Assembly (NCBI RefSeq): GCF_003970385.1
Contig: NZ_RXZH01000007.1
Coordinates: forward strand, 150-64,149
DNA length: 64,000 nt
Source: Vibrio aquaticus
GTDB taxonomy: Bacteria; Pseudomonadota; Gammaproteobacteria; Enterobacterales; Vibrionaceae
Direction of reading: 5' to 3'
The translations under genes and the position numbers were made by a program. Positions 32,208-42,505 of the stretch are shown here, piece after piece (position 1 is the stretch's first letter; each line of letters begins with the position of its first letter). The notes beneath the pieces are model-generated. The model had not been told where the DNA came from. It made no database searches and was given only the letters and a program-made list of their open reading frames with translations.

Positions 32208-33515
32208 CTATTTGTCTGCAGGAAAACTGATTTGAACTTTGAGTCCACCGCCGCTGCGATTGTTGACGATCACTGAGCCATTATGTTGGCTGAGTATACG
32301 TTTAACGATGGCGAGCCCTAGCCCTGTCCCTTCGCTGCCACGAGCGGTATCCCCACGAGTAAAGGGTTCAAACAGCTTACCGATTTGACTCTGTTCAATA
32401 CCAGGCCCGTTATCTTCCACACATACCCAGACCAGCTTGTTATCTGCTGTGATACCAGTGCTGACTTTTATCCAACCATTGCCGTAGCGAATTGCGTTCA
32501 CAACCAGGTTGCTGACTGCCCGTTTAATTGCAATCGCACTGCCGAGTGTTTCCTTCATCGGCTTGTGCAGCTCGGTTTCGATTTGTACTTCGTACCCACC
32601 TTCCGATGACGCCACATCGCTGGCAATGTCATTGAGATCGACAGGAATAAACGACTCTTTGTTTACTGGCTTTAGGTAGTCCATAAATTGGCTAATGATT
32701 TCATTACACTCTTCGGTATCGCTGATGATGCCTTCGGCCAAATAGCTGTCTTCAGGGGACATCATCTCTGTCGCCAAACGAATGCGGGTCAAAGGAGTGC
32801 GAAGGTCATGGCTAATGCCTGCCATCAGCAAAGCTCGGTCTTCTTCGAGTGCCTGAATGCCTTTCGACATTTGGTTAAACGCCCGAGTCACAGAGCGAAT
32901 TTCTGATGCGCCTTTTTCAGGCAGTGGAGGCGGAATTTCACCTCGACCGACGCCTTTAGCGGCTTTCTCCAACGCAATTAGGGGGCGATTTTGCAAACGA
33001 ATGAATAACCAACCGCCAGCGACAATCAGTAAGGCCATGATCAAGCTGTTGCGAAACAGCGGAGTAAAATCTTCTTCTTGTAACTCGGAGAGTGGAATAC
33101 GCAGTAGTGAGTCTGGAAGGGACTCAATGCTCATCCAAAGAATATAGCTCTCACTGCCAAGCATCATCCGCACATCGGTCGGTGAGCCAAGCTCGTTACT
33201 CATCTCCTCACTCATCAAATCGATCGTCACAGCGTGGTAATACTCATCGGCGACAGGACTGTCTTTGGCGTGGATGGTGACGCCAAGCTGCTCCAGAACG
33301 CGTCTTCGAAGCGGAGCATCCATTTCAAGGCCGTCTTCCATGGAAGCTGAGTCATCGAGCATCAAGTTGATTTCGTGCCCTAAGATTTTATTGAACTGCT
33401 GCAAACTGGGCATCAGGGCGTAATTGAATACCGCGTAGTATGAGTAAACCTGACTGGCAATCAGCAAGGTGAGAAAGATAAAGATGGATTGAGTAAATGA
33501 GCTGCGAATGCGCAT
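32208..33515 (-). CDS. envZ: Osmosensor histidine kinase EnvZ
   Basis: 435 residues. Two TM helices (~9-31 and ~155-175) around a periplasmic domain, HAMP (~180-230), and an H-box [20 protein letters not shown] that carries the phosphorylated His. The HATPase domain has LVVNAIRYG and DNGPGI. Phosphorylates OmpR. It is separated from ompR by 81 bp containing a strong hairpin, whereas in E. coli the genes overlap. Confidence 0.96.
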   Translation of the reverse strand: MRIRSSFTQSIFIFLTLLIASQVYSYYAVFNYALMPSLQQFNKILGHEINLMLDDSASMEDGLEMDAPLRRRVLEQLGVTIHAKDSPVADEYYHAVTIDLMSEEMSNELGSPTDVRMMLGSESYILWMSIESLPDSLLRIPLSELQEEDFTPLFRNSLIMALLIVAGGWLFIRLQNRPLIALEKAAKGVGRGEIPPPLPEKGASEIRSVTRAFNQMSKGIQALEEDRALLMAGISHDLRTPLTRIRLATEMMSPEDSYLAEGIISDTEECNEIISQFMDYLKPVNKESFIPVDLNDIASDVASSEGGYEVQIETELHKPMKETLGSAIAIKRAVSNLVVNAIRYGNGWIKVSTGITADNKLVWVCVEDNGPGIEQSQIGKLFEPFTRGDTARGSEGTGLGLAIVKRILSQHNGSVIVNNRSGGGLKVQISFPADK

Positions 33516-33552
33516 AACACCAACCTTAAGCGAGTGGCAGAGGTCAAAACAA

Positions 33553-33579
33553 AGAGTGCGAGACTCAGTCTCGCACTCT
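33553..33579 (-). terminator. Hairpin between ompR and envZ (putative attenuator)
   Basis: On the minus strand AGAGTGCGAGAC, loop TGA, GTCTCGCACTCT, then TTGTTTTG. A perfect 12-bp stem with a 3-nt loop and a U-rich tail, located after the ompR stop and 38 bp before the envZ start. Confidence 0.7.
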
Positions 33580-33596
33580 ATTAATAAGATTGAATC

Positions 33597-34316
33597 TTAA
33601 GCTTCTTTACCATCAGGAACAAAAACGTAGCCTAAGCCCCAAACGGTTTGAATGTATCGTGGCTTGCTTGGGTCAATTTCAAGCATGCGACGTAAACGTG
33701 AGATTTGAACGTCAATGGAACGTTCCATCGCAGAGTATTCACGGCCACGAGCCATGTTCATTAGCTTGTCGCGCGACATCGGTTCACGGGCGTTGGTAAC
33801 AAGAGCTTTGAGTACCGCAAATTCACCTGACGTGAGCGGCATTGCTTCGTCACCGCGGAACATTTCACGAGTACCAAGGTTCAAGCGGAAGTCACCAAAC
33901 TCAACCACAGACTCTTCACTGCTTGGCGCACCAGGCAGCTCAGTCGTTTGACGGCGCAGAACGGCTTTAATGCGAGCCAGCAGTTCACGTGGGTTGAATG
34001 GTTTTGGTAGGTAGTCATCTGCACCAACTTCAAGACCAACGATACGGTCGATTTCATCGCCTTTCGCTGTCAGCATCAGAATTGGTAGTGTGCTGTTGGC
34101 ATTGCGTAGACGGCGACAAATAGACAGGCCATCTTCACCTGGCAACATCAAATCCAGTACCATCAAGTGGAACGTTTCGCGGGTTAGCAGGCGGTCCATC
34201 TGTTCACTGTTAGCAACACTACGAACTTGGAATCCTTGTTCTGATAAGTAGCGCTCTAGAAGGGCACGCAGTCGTGCGTCATCATCAACAACTAAGATTT
34301 TATGATTTTCTTGCAT
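33597..34316 (-). CDS. ompR: Response regulator OmpR
   Basis: 239 residues, identical in length to E. coli OmpR. Receiver domain ~1-120 with the phospho-Asp in MVLDLMLPGEDG, then a winged-helix DNA-binding domain (~135-235; YSAMERSIDVQISRLRRMLE recognition region). Regulates porins and osmotic responses. Divergent from greB with a 173-bp gap. Confidence 0.98.
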   Translation of the reverse strand: MQENHKILVVDDDARLRALLERYLSEQGFQVRSVANSEQMDRLLTRETFHLMVLDLMLPGEDGLSICRRLRNANSTLPILMLTAKGDEIDRIVGLEVGADDYLPKPFNPRELLARIKAVLRRQTTELPGAPSSEESVVEFGDFRLNLGTREMFRGDEAMPLTSGEFAVLKALVTNAREPMSRDKLMNMARGREYSAMERSIDVQISRLRRMLEIDPSKPRYIQTVWGLGYVFVPDGKEA

Positions 34317-34489
34317 GTAATAGTTCCACCTATTGAATAAGCTAACGCAATGATGCGTAACGAGCAGTTACTGGTTTGCGTAACTTAAAATGTAACACTG
34401 TTCCGATGCTATTGGCGCAAAGAATTGTTAACGTTTATTTCCTTTTTAGCTAATGTATATCGGAACTTCAATTTAATAGCGTCAGAAAT

Positions 34490-34969
34490 ATGAAAACAAA
34501 CCTAATAACGCGAGAAGGCTTTGACCGATTAAAGAAAGAACTCGACTTTCTGTGGAAGGAAGATCGTCCAGAAGTCACCAAAAAAGTGACTTGGGCTGCG
34601 AGCTTAGGGGATCGCAGTGAGAACGCTGACTATCAGTACAACAAGAAACGTTTGCGTGAAATCGACCGCCGAGTGCGATATTTAAGAAAGCGCCTAGAGC
34701 AAGTTAAAGTGGTTGATTACTCTTCGCAGCAAGAAGGCAAAGTTTTTTTTGGCGCTTGGGTAGAAATTGAAAATGACGCAGGTGATGTGAAATCGTTTCG
34801 CATTGTTGGGCCAGATGAAATTTACGGCGATGCCAAGGGATACATTTCGATTGATTCGCCAATGGCACGAGCGCTTCTCAAGAAAGAAGTGGATGACGAG
34901 TTTAGCGTGAAGACCCCTGATGGATTCAAAGAGTGGTTTATAAACCAAATTCGCTACAGCGCTGAATAA
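34490..34969 (+). CDS. greB: Transcript cleavage factor GreB
   Basis: 159 residues. N-terminal coiled coil (~1-75) with the acidic tip (WAASLGDRSENADYQ) that enters the RNA polymerase secondary channel, then an FKBP-like C-terminal domain. It rescues backtracked polymerase. The YNKKRLREIDRRVRYL segment is typical of GreB rather than GreA. Confidence 0.97.
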   Translation: MKTNLITREGFDRLKKELDFLWKEDRPEVTKKVTWAASLGDRSENADYQYNKKRLREIDRRVRYLRKRLEQVKVVDYSSQQEGKVFFGAWVEIENDAGDVKSFRIVGPDEIYGDAKGYISIDSPMARALLKKEVDDEFSVKTPDGFKEWFINQIRYSAE

Positions 34970-34972
34970 AAT

Positions 34973-34998
34973 TAAGCCCCGCATCTTGCGGGGCTTTG
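34973..34998. terminator. Bidirectional terminator between greB and the retropepsin-like gene
   Basis: AAGCCCCGC, loop ATCTT, GCGGGGCTT. It lies between two convergent genes, 8 bp from the stop codon of the right-hand one. Confidence 0.85.
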
Positions 34999-35005
34999 GT
35001 TTGTA

Positions 35006-36871
35006 TTATTTCTCGTAGTCCGGTTTGTCGGTGACGATATAGTCAGTATCACTGGCGACAACCGCGCCGTATTTAAGGAAGTTCTTGCCAAGAATCATGC
35101 TGTAATGGAAGCGGCTGCGGTCTTGCAAGTTGACCCTGATTTTCTTCTCTAGGTCACCGAGTGAAACGTGCATTTCCACCACAGGACGTACATTGGCCTT
35201 TTCACCTTTCTTAGCCGTGATAGTCATGGTATCGACGACCTCACGGGTAAATTTCTTCTCAGCTCCCGTATCATTTTGATAGGTGAAGCTCACCATCTTC
35301 TTGCCGTCTTTCTTAAACTGTTTGATGTTTTGAGCGTTGATAGAGCTTACGTCTGCACCGGTATCAAGCTTAACCGGAAACTCCATTCCCTCGACGGTAG
35401 CCACTTCGATATGGCCGGCTTTAAACAGTGGGTAAGGGTCAAGTAAGTGGTCTGTTCGGGTGTTGATTAACACGCCGTTTTTCGACATCTTTTGCCCAAT
35501 GATGAAGTAATCGTCCACTTCATTTTCATCGAGAACATCAATGGCGTAGCGCATCTCTACCGGTTTGCCGTATAGGTCAAATGTGCCAAATACGACTGGT
35601 CGAACTGACTTGCCAACACGAAGCTTTTTGTTAATAGGTTTGGAAAACTGCTGAACATCACCTTGAGCATTGGTCAGGTAGTAAGTGACCCACTCTTTGC
35701 CTTTTTTCTCAAACATCTCAAAGCTGGCGACTTTGAGTAGTGGGGTTTTAACCACCGTCGACGCTTTGGCTTCTAGGCGAATACCATCTAAGGTAATGTC
35801 TTCTTCTCCAGAGACCTGCATCGCTTTTGAATTTAGGTTGAATGATTTAGCTGAGCCATCGAGAAGAGACTGCTGGCTAGTATCAATCATAAAACGTTTG
35901 TTAAGCGTTCCTTTGCCAAGGCGAAGTTGCGTGCTGTACTTGCTGCGATCAGTAAGGTAAACCATCCAGAACTGATCGTTATTGTTGGCTTCAATCGGTA
36001 CAAACACCAATGGACGTTCTTCGCCTTCAACGTTGAGCATGCGCACTAACGGGCGAGTCAATTCACTCTGTTTTCCATCTTGGTCTTCAATGGTGAACGT
36101 GACTTGCTGCTGATCGTCAATGGATATATGGGTGGCATTTAGCGCACTGTAGTTATTTTGGAATGAATAACTGACTTTTTGAGCGAGTCCATCAATGGTG
36201 ACTTGCTCTTTCTTGCCGATCAGCTGGGCATTTTTTTGCTCTTGAAGGTAGTCGTATCCGGCAAATACCCAGGCGTTATCATCTAGGTAAGTTTTGCCGA
36301 TCAAAATAGGCGCAGAAAATTGAGTCCGTTCGGTCAGGTTGACGACGGTTTCAACGGTGTGGCCTGCAATCGTCATCGGCAGTTTTATCGCAGGGCGAAG
36401 AATTGGCTTTTCACTGGTGCGGCTGCGAATTGCACTGACATGCTCTAGATCATCGGTAACGGTAATATCTTGGCCCGTGTATGGGTGAGGCATAGTGAAG
36501 CTCACCGTGACTTGATAAGGAATAAACGTGTCGGCGTTCCATTTCGCTTTGGTGCCACCCAAATCATCAATAATGGCCCAAAGAAGCTTGTTGTCCTTCA
36601 GGTGCTTAAATTCTGGATTAGCACTGGTAACGTGGATATTGTCGGCGTGCATAGAAGTGGTGTCTGCACCGGTATCAATCTTGCCCGCAAAAGAAATGCC
36701 CGAAAACTCTTTGATGTCGTCGAGGTAAACACTTTCCACTCGCCCTAAAACGAGTTTGTCATCCAGTTGGTAAACGGGCTTTTGCGTAGTGGCAGAAATA
36801 GATTCTGCCCATGCGATAGAGGAGGTCAGCAACGAGCCAGCCAAGGCGACTGCCAGTGATAATTTGTGCAT
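35006..36871 (-). CDS. Periplasmic retropepsin-like (RimK-associated/Zn_protease family) four-repeat protein
   Basis: 621 residues with a signal peptide (~1-22, SIAWA cut site). Family: pfam05618-type 'ATP-dependent zinc protease', a retropepsin-like aspartic protease fold. Two intact DTGAD motifs, at 66-70 and 503-507, each followed by a strand and a (V/I)NL-x-(E/D)R-x-x-F...ILGK element. Between them I see two further units (~214-335 and ~336-478) that keep the RP-(L/V)VF and (L/I)GK landmarks but have lost DTGA (NYSALNA in the second). So the protein is four tandem units, the outer two potentially catalytic and the inner two degenerate. Substrate unknown. Convergent with greB. Confidence 0.85.
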   Translation of the reverse strand: MHKLSLAVALAGSLLTSSIAWAESISATTQKPVYQLDDKLVLGRVESVYLDDIKEFSGISFAGKIDTGADTTSMHADNIHVTSANPEFKHLKDNKLLWAIIDDLGGTKAKWNADTFIPYQVTVSFTMPHPYTGQDITVTDDLEHVSAIRSRTSEKPILRPAIKLPMTIAGHTVETVVNLTERTQFSAPILIGKTYLDDNAWVFAGYDYLQEQKNAQLIGKKEQVTIDGLAQKVSYSFQNNYSALNATHISIDDQQQVTFTIEDQDGKQSELTRPLVRMLNVEGEERPLVFVPIEANNNDQFWMVYLTDRSKYSTQLRLGKGTLNKRFMIDTSQQSLLDGSAKSFNLNSKAMQVSGEEDITLDGIRLEAKASTVVKTPLLKVASFEMFEKKGKEWVTYYLTNAQGDVQQFSKPINKKLRVGKSVRPVVFGTFDLYGKPVEMRYAIDVLDENEVDDYFIIGQKMSKNGVLINTRTDHLLDPYPLFKAGHIEVATVEGMEFPVKLDTGADVSSINAQNIKQFKKDGKKMVSFTYQNDTGAEKKFTREVVDTMTITAKKGEKANVRPVVEMHVSLGDLEKKIRVNLQDRSRFHYSMILGKNFLKYGAVVASDTDYIVTDKPDYEK

Positions 36872-37141
36872 TATTATTTTCCGCGCCTATATGAGTAATT
36901 TTTTAGAGTTCATACAGATAGTAGGCAGTTTTTAGCCAAGAAGTTTAGGAATTAGCGCTAGTTTTGACACAAATTTGACCAATGTCCTACTTAATCTCAC
37001 TTTTTATCGACTAGTTTTCGGTACTGCCTCGAAAGCATTGCAAATTCTGTACGTTACCCCAATATATTTACCCATATCGACAGCGTTGAAGCGCAATGAG
37101 GCGCAAGCTGATACACCCATTAGAATTAAGAGAACACACGG

Positions 37142-39466
37142 ATGAGCCAAGCTATCTGTAATTTGATTGCTCAAGAACTGAATGTTCGCACTGAGCAAGT
37201 CACTGCTGCTGTAAACCTGATTGATGACGGCAACACCGTCCCATTTATTGCTCGTTACCGTAAAGAAGTGACCGGCGGCCTTGATGATACCCAACTGCGT
37301 AACCTTGATAGTCGTTTATCTTATCTACGTGAGTTGGATGACCGCCGCCAAACTATTCTTAAGTCAATTCAAGAACAAGGTAAGTTAACGGCTGAGCTCG
37401 AAGCGGAAATTACGCAAGCGGACAGTAAAACTCGCCTAGAAGACCTGTACCTACCATACAAGCCAAAGCGTCGCACCAAAGGCCAAATCGCGATTGAAGC
37501 GGGTTTAGAGCCTCTTGCAGACAAGCTTTGGAATGAACCTCAGACAGAGCCTGAGAGTGAAGCCGCTCAGTACGTTGATGCGGATAAAGGCATTGCGGAT
37601 ATTAAAGCGGCGCTAGATGGTGCTCGCGCTATCGTGATGGAGCGTATTGCTGAAGATGCGAACCTGCTTGAAAAAATCCGTCAGCACTTAACGCGTAACG
37701 CTGAGCTAGTGGCCCGTGTTGTTGATGGTAAGCAGCAAGAAGGTGAAAAGTTTAAAGACTACTTCGAGCACAATGAAGCGCTGAGCAAAGTGCCATCTCA
37801 CCGTGCACTTGCGATGCTACGTGGCCGTAACGAAGGTTTCTTAACGTTGGCAATGAATGCTGACCCTGCGCAAGAAGAAGGCGCACGTCAGTCTTACTGC
37901 GAGACGATCATCAGTGACCATTACGGTATTTCTTTGAGCAGTGCACCTGCAGATGCTTGGCGTAAACAAGTGATCAGTTGGGCATGGCGCATCAAAGTAT
38001 CGATGCACATGGAAACTGAGCTAATGGGCGCAATGAAAGAGCGTGGCGAAATTGAAGCGATTGAAGTCTTTGCCACCAACTTAAAAGATTTGTTGATGGC
38101 GGCTCCGGCAGGCCCTCGCGCGACATTAGGTCTTGATCCTGGTTTACGTACTGGTTCTAAAATTGCGGTTGTTGACTCGACCGGTAAGGTGCTCGCAACC
38201 GAGACCATCTACCCACATCCCCCACAAAAACAGTACGACAAATCTGCGCAAATCGTTGATGCGTTAGTACGTAAATACAATGTCGATTTAATTGCGATTG
38301 GTAATGGTACCGCTTCACGTGAAACGGACAGCTTTGTCGCTGACCTGATCAAGCGCGGCAACCTGAAAGTACAGAAAATCATGGTCAGTGAAGCGGGGGC
38401 TTCGGTCTACTCTGCGTCAGAACTTGCCGCGAACGAGTTCCCGAACTTAGACGTGTCACTGCGTGGCGCGGTGTCGATTGCTCGCCGTCTACAAGACCCT
38501 CTGGCAGAACTCGTGAAAATTGACCCGAAATCGATCGGTGTGGGTCAATACCAGCATGACGTAAGCCAATCCATGCTAGCAAAACGTCTGGATGCGGTCG
38601 TAGAAGATTGTGTGAACGCGGTAGGTGTGGATGTGAATACAGCTTCACCAGCCTTGCTGACTCGAGTCGCTGGTCTTTCAAGTACCATCGCACAAAACAT
38701 TGTTGATTACCGTGACGAGAATGGTCGCTTTGAAGCGCGTACAACGCTGAAGAAAGTGGCTCGTCTTGGGCCTAAGGCGTTTGAGCAGTGTGCTGGTTTC
38801 TTACGAATCATGGATGGCAAAAACCCACTGGATTCGTCATCGGTTCACCCAGAAGCGTACCCGGTGGTAAAAGCCATTGCTGAGAAAAATCAAAAAGATG
38901 TCAAAGCACTGATTGGTGATACTCAGTTCCTACGTGGCTTGCATGCAGTGGACTACACCGATGAAAACTTCGGTGTGCCTACCGTAACTGACATCATTAA
39001 AGAGCTCGATAAGCCGGGTCGTGACCCTCGCCCTGAATTCAAAACGGCGACCTTTGCTGATGGAGTGAACTCAGTCTCCGATCTAGAGCCGGGCATGGTG
39101 CTAGAAGGTGTAGTATCTAACGTGGCGAACTTCGGTGCGTTTGTCGATATCGGTGTTCACCAAGATGGCCTAGTGCATATTTCTGCGCTGACCGATCGTT
39201 ACGTCTCTGACCCACGTGAAGTGGTGAAAGCGGGTGATATTGTCAAAGTGAAAGTGATGGAAGTGGACGTGCAGCGCAAGCGTATTGGTCTTTCTATGCG
39301 CTTAAATGATGAGCCGGGCCAAGACAACCGTTCTCAGCGTTCATCGGCACCTCGTGGTCAACAACGTCCACAGCAGGGTGGTCAACGTCGCCGAGAAGAG
39401 CCAAGTAACGGTAACAGCGCGATGGGTGGCGCATTTGCCGCTGCTTTTGCGAAAGCCAAACGTTAA
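37142..39466 (+). CDS. tex: Transcription accessory protein Tex
   Basis: 774 residues. N-terminal Tex helical domain (~1-190), a YqgF-like RNase H fold (~325-450, [20 protein letters not shown]), helix-hairpin-helix motifs (~490-570) and a C-terminal S1 RNA-binding domain (~645-720, [19 protein letters not shown]), then a basic, Gln/Arg-rich tail. Binds nucleic acid and the transcription machinery. The gap 36872-37141 upstream holds no feature I can name. Confidence 0.97.
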   Translation: MSQAICNLIAQELNVRTEQVTAAVNLIDDGNTVPFIARYRKEVTGGLDDTQLRNLDSRLSYLRELDDRRQTILKSIQEQGKLTAELEAEITQADSKTRLEDLYLPYKPKRRTKGQIAIEAGLEPLADKLWNEPQTEPESEAAQYVDADKGIADIKAALDGARAIVMERIAEDANLLEKIRQHLTRNAELVARVVDGKQQEGEKFKDYFEHNEALSKVPSHRALAMLRGRNEGFLTLAMNADPAQEEGARQSYCETIISDHYGISLSSAPADAWRKQVISWAWRIKVSMHMETELMGAMKERGEIEAIEVFATNLKDLLMAAPAGPRATLGLDPGLRTGSKIAVVDSTGKVLATETIYPHPPQKQYDKSAQIVDALVRKYNVDLIAIGNGTASRETDSFVADLIKRGNLKVQKIMVSEAGASVYSASELAANEFPNLDVSLRGAVSIARRLQDPLAELVKIDPKSIGVGQYQHDVSQSMLAKRLDAVVEDCVNAVGVDVNTASPALLTRVAGLSSTIAQNIVDYRDENGRFEARTTLKKVARLGPKAFEQCAGFLRIMDGKNPLDSSSVHPEAYPVVKAIAEKNQKDVKALIGDTQFLRGLHAVDYTDENFGVPTVTDIIKELDKPGRDPRPEFKTATFADGVNSVSDLEPGMVLEGVVSNVANFGAFVDIGVHQDGLVHISALTDRYVSDPREVVKAGDIVKVKVMEVDVQRKRIGLSMRLNDEPGQDNRSQRSSAPRGQQRPQQGGQRRREEPSNGNSAMGGAFAAAFAKAKR

Positions 39467-39490
39467 GTCGACTTAGACATCGAAAAGACA

Positions 39491-39527
39491 AATCCCCGCA
39501 GTAGCAATACTAGCGGGGATTTTTTTG
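39491..39527 (+). terminator. Terminator after tex
   Basis: AATCCCCGC, a 12-nt loop, GCGGGGATT, then TTTTT. Confidence 0.88.
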
Positions 39528-39562
39528 GGTATTACCTTATCGAGCAATCGCATGACAAGGTA

Positions 39563-40033
39563 CTACAACACCGCAATTACATCAGAAGGGGTATTGGGTG
39601 CTACCGCATGGCCGTAATGAAATTTAATCACGGTCCTTCGTTTTGCCATCATCCCCTCTGCTATCGCCGCATCGATTATGCGTCTCGGTAATCGAAAACG
39701 CATGGCATAGCCTTTACCTTGATGTTCGCTATAACTTTCAAGTGAAAGCAGTTTAAACAGGCGATCGATAGGATCGTCGACCTGCTGCTGAGAAGCACTG
39801 ACCACATCATCTACGTCTTCCGTCTCATAGCTAGGGTGCTCTGAAGGATCCCATGATGATTGCTTTCGGCGCTTGTCATCTGCTGTCACTTTACGTTCAG
39901 CGTTACTCTTGGCTAATGCAAGGGTTGGAGCAATCGGCTCACGGACTTTGTTGTCGCGCGCTGCTTGCTCAGTTTGCACATTAACCGATGGGGCGATCAG
40001 TGGAACGCTTACGTTCGTAGGTGATACGAGCAT
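39563..40033 (-). CDS. Hypothetical protein
   Basis: 156 residues from the ATG at 40033, which has GAGGAG 7 bp upstream; the frame could begin seven codons earlier but without such a site. The N-terminal half (~1-95) is polar, low in hydrophobics and rich in Ala, Glu, Lys and Asp, so probably disordered. The C-terminal ~50 residues (YAMRFRLPRRIIDAAIAEGM and after) look folded and would be the conserved part. No signal peptide, TM helix or motif that I recognise. It lies between tex (convergent) and bioH (same strand, upstream). Confidence 0.65.
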   Translation of the reverse strand: MLVSPTNVSVPLIAPSVNVQTEQAARDNKVREPIAPTLALAKSNAERKVTADDKRRKQSSWDPSEHPSYETEDVDDVVSASQQQVDDPIDRLFKLLSLESYSEHQGKGYAMRFRLPRRIIDAAIAEGMMAKRRTVIKFHYGHAVAPNTPSDVIAVL

Positions 40034-40158
40034 CGTTGGTCTCCTCACGCCCAACTTTTGGAGTGGTTACCCCGCCAGTTAGTCTATTTATCGACCAGTT
40101 TCTGAAAATGTTTAGTATTTCTACGAACGAGTAGCGTAAATGCAGAAAAGTCTGACGA

Positions 40159-40950
40159 TTAAGAGGTGAACTGGCGTACTTTTTCACAAAACCCATCAAA
40201 CTCGGTCATAAAGGGTGCATGAGAAGAAGCGGTAAAGGTGAAGCTTTCACTATCGGGATGCAGTTTGTCGACATCGCTAGCGACTTTAACTGGTACTAGA
40301 CCATCCAATCGACCGTAAAGACGTAGCATTGGCATGGTGAGCTGTTCGAGTTCTGCTCGGTAATCAATGTCTGCCAGCAAATTCAACCCTGCCAGTAGAG
40401 AAGTTGGATTCGGCGTTGGGCGAGAGAGCACGGCTTTCTTGAGCTGTTTTACATCTTGCCTTGCTGATGGACTCCCCATTGCTTGTAACGCCATAAAGCG
40501 CTCAATTGTAAGCTGAAAATCTTCAACGAGTTGCTCGGTGAAATTGCTCAGCACGGCTGGTTGGATACCGCGCCATGGACGATCAGCAGAGAACTTCGGT
40601 GAACTGGCGACTGTGATGAGCTTCGTGACGCGTTCTGGGAAGTTTAAGGCGATATGAGTAGCGACTAATCCCCCCAAAGACCAACCTAACCAAATGGCAC
40701 TTTTAGGTGCTTGTTGAAGAACCTGATTTGCCAGCTCTGACATATTTGAAAAGCTGGTTTGATGGCTATGACCAAAGCCGGGTAAGTCCACTACATGAAC
40801 ACAGTAGTGCTGGCTTAGATCATCAACGGTTTGCTGCCAGACTGCGCCATTCATCCCCCAACCATGAACAAGCACAATGTTTTGGCCGCTGCCGGTTGTC
40901 TGCCAATGCAAAGGTTCTGTCTTGATCTCACTCTGTACCACTTTATTCAT
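40159..40950 (-). CDS. bioH: Pimeloyl-ACP methyl ester carboxylesterase BioH
   Basis: 263 residues from the ATG at 40950. Alpha/beta hydrolase with oxyanion-hole HGWGMNG, nucleophile elbow GWSLGG, a catalytic Asp in GRLDGLVP and catalytic His in SSHAPF. Releases pimeloyl-ACP from its methyl ester in biotin synthesis. The start is uncertain: AAGG abuts this ATG, while a GTG three codons downstream is better spaced; the longer frame to 41034 would overlap the divergent comF start and is rejected. Confidence 0.92.
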   Translation of the reverse strand: MNKVVQSEIKTEPLHWQTTGSGQNIVLVHGWGMNGAVWQQTVDDLSQHYCVHVVDLPGFGHSHQTSFSNMSELANQVLQQAPKSAIWLGWSLGGLVATHIALNFPERVTKLITVASSPKFSADRPWRGIQPAVLSNFTEQLVEDFQLTIERFMALQAMGSPSARQDVKQLKKAVLSRPTPNPTSLLAGLNLLADIDYRAELEQLTMPMLRLYGRLDGLVPVKVASDVDKLHPDSESFTFTASSHAPFMTEFDGFCEKVRQFTS

Positions 40951-41005
40951 CCTTAAGCTTGTGCCTGTGTGCTCACAATGGAAAGTCATTGCTGAGGGTT
41001 GAATC

Positions 41006-41701
41006 ATGTTAACGCAAAGGATAAAGAAATACATCGCCGACCTGTTACCGCTCGATTGTGAGTTATGCGGGTTAACGAAAGCGTCTACTGAGCAAAGTTT
41101 TTGTCAGACTTGCTACTCATTGGTTACTTCACCACAGCGCTGCTTACGATGTGGGCTACCAATGAACACCGCACAATCGGTGTGCGGCACTTGTTTGCGC
41201 GACCCACCGGCTTGGCAAAGGTTGTATTGTGTTGGAAGCTATCAGCAGCCGCTGTCGGGCTATATCCATCAATTCAAATACGAAGGTCAATTCTTGCAGG
41301 CCGATAAGCTTGCTACGTTGCTCTCACCTCTTATTGAAAGTCCGGCAGAAGTGGTGACTTCTGTCCCTCTGCATTGGCAGCGATACATGAAGCGCGGGTT
41401 TAATCAGAGTGAGTTGCTGGCTGTGTCGTTAGCAAAGCAATTAGAGCGTCCTTATGTGCCGATGTTTCAGCGCGTTCAGGCGACTCAGCAGCAACAAGGT
41501 TTGAGTCGACAGCAGCGACAGGTGAATTTGGCGAACGCCTTTAAGCTAAAGTCTGTGAAAAACTACCAGCATGTCGCAATCGTTGATGATGTTGTTACTA
41601 CAGGCAGTACGGTGCATCATTTATGCAAATTACTGCTTGATGCAGGCGTAAAAAGTGTTGATATTTACTGCATCTGCCGCACTCCTGACAGTGGAACTTA
41701 G
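41006..41701 (+). CDS. comF: ComF family protein
   Basis: 231 residues. N-terminal zinc-finger-like cysteine cluster (CELC, CQTC, CLRC, CGTC between residues ~18 and 70) and a C-terminal phosphoribosyltransferase-like domain with the PRPP loop VAIVDDVVTTGSTV. ComF proteins are needed for DNA uptake in naturally competent bacteria, including Vibrio; E. coli GntX is the homologue. Divergent from bioH (55 bp between starts). Confidence 0.93.
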   Translation: MLTQRIKKYIADLLPLDCELCGLTKASTEQSFCQTCYSLVTSPQRCLRCGLPMNTAQSVCGTCLRDPPAWQRLYCVGSYQQPLSGYIHQFKYEGQFLQADKLATLLSPLIESPAEVVTSVPLHWQRYMKRGFNQSELLAVSLAKQLERPYVPMFQRVQATQQQQGLSRQQRQVNLANAFKLKSVKNYQHVAIVDDVVTTGSTVHHLCKLLLDAGVKSVDIYCICRTPDSGT

Positions 41702-41787
41702 CTGAATTTGATCAAAAGGCTAGATCTCTACATTTTCAGGAGTAAAATGGGCAATTAATAGCCTACAAAATTACTCAGGTATTCGTC

Positions 41788-42375
41788 GTGTCAAACTCTA
41801 TTATTATTACAGAAACTGCCCAAAGTCACTTTGCTAACCTGCTAGGTCAGCAACCTGAGGGTACTAATATTCGCGTATTTGTCGTAAACCCAGGGACTCA
41901 AAATGCAGAGTGTGGTGTTTCTTACTGCCCTACAGAAGCGGTAGAATCTACGGATACCGAACTGAAATTTGAAGGCTTCTCAGCATTCATTGATGAATTA
42001 AGCCTACCGTTCTTAGAAGACGCAGAGATTGATTTTGTTACGGACAAAATGGGCTCTCAGCTAACATTGAAAGCACCAAACGCGAAAATGCGTAAAGTGT
42101 CTGATGATGCGTCTCTGATTGAGCGTGTAGAGTATGTTATCCAGACTCAAGTAAACCCTCAGCTAGCGGGCCATGGTGGTAACGTAAGCCTTGTAGAAAT
42201 TACTGAAGAAGGCATCGCTATTGTTGCCTTTGGTGGTGGTTGTAATGGTTGTTCTATGGTTGATGTGACTCTAAAAGAAGGCATCGAGAAAGAACTTCTA
42301 CAACAGTTTGAAGGTGAACTAACGGCCGTTCGTGATGCAACTGAGCATGACCGTGGCGATCACTCTTACTACTAA
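41788..42375 (+). CDS. nfuA: Fe-S biogenesis protein NfuA
   Basis: 195 residues with a GTG start. N-terminal degenerate A-type domain (~1-100), C-terminal Nfu domain (~110-190) with the cluster-binding CNGC in [16 protein letters not shown]. Carries and delivers [4Fe-4S] clusters under stress and iron limitation. Its placement next to comF (gntX) is the same as in E. coli. Confidence 0.97.
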   Translation: MSNSIIITETAQSHFANLLGQQPEGTNIRVFVVNPGTQNAECGVSYCPTEAVESTDTELKFEGFSAFIDELSLPFLEDAEIDFVTDKMGSQLTLKAPNAKMRKVSDDASLIERVEYVIQTQVNPQLAGHGGNVSLVEITEEGIAIVAFGGGCNGCSMVDVTLKEGIEKELLQQFEGELTAVRDATEHDRGDHSYY

Positions 42376-42411
42376 ATAGTCGATCAGGTTATTTAACCGC
42401 ATGAAATACAT

Positions 42412-42446
42412 AGGGTTGGCATTGAATGTCAGCCCTTTTTTTGTTT
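42412..42446 (+). terminator. Terminator after nfuA
   Basis: AGGGTTGGCATT pairs with AATGTCAGCCCT (two mismatched or wobble pairs), followed by TTTTTTTG. Confidence 0.75.
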
Positions 42447-42505
42447 TCAAAGCTGATGATTTTCTCATATATTAATAAACTCATTTATTGCTAGGGAGTG
42501 AGCTT

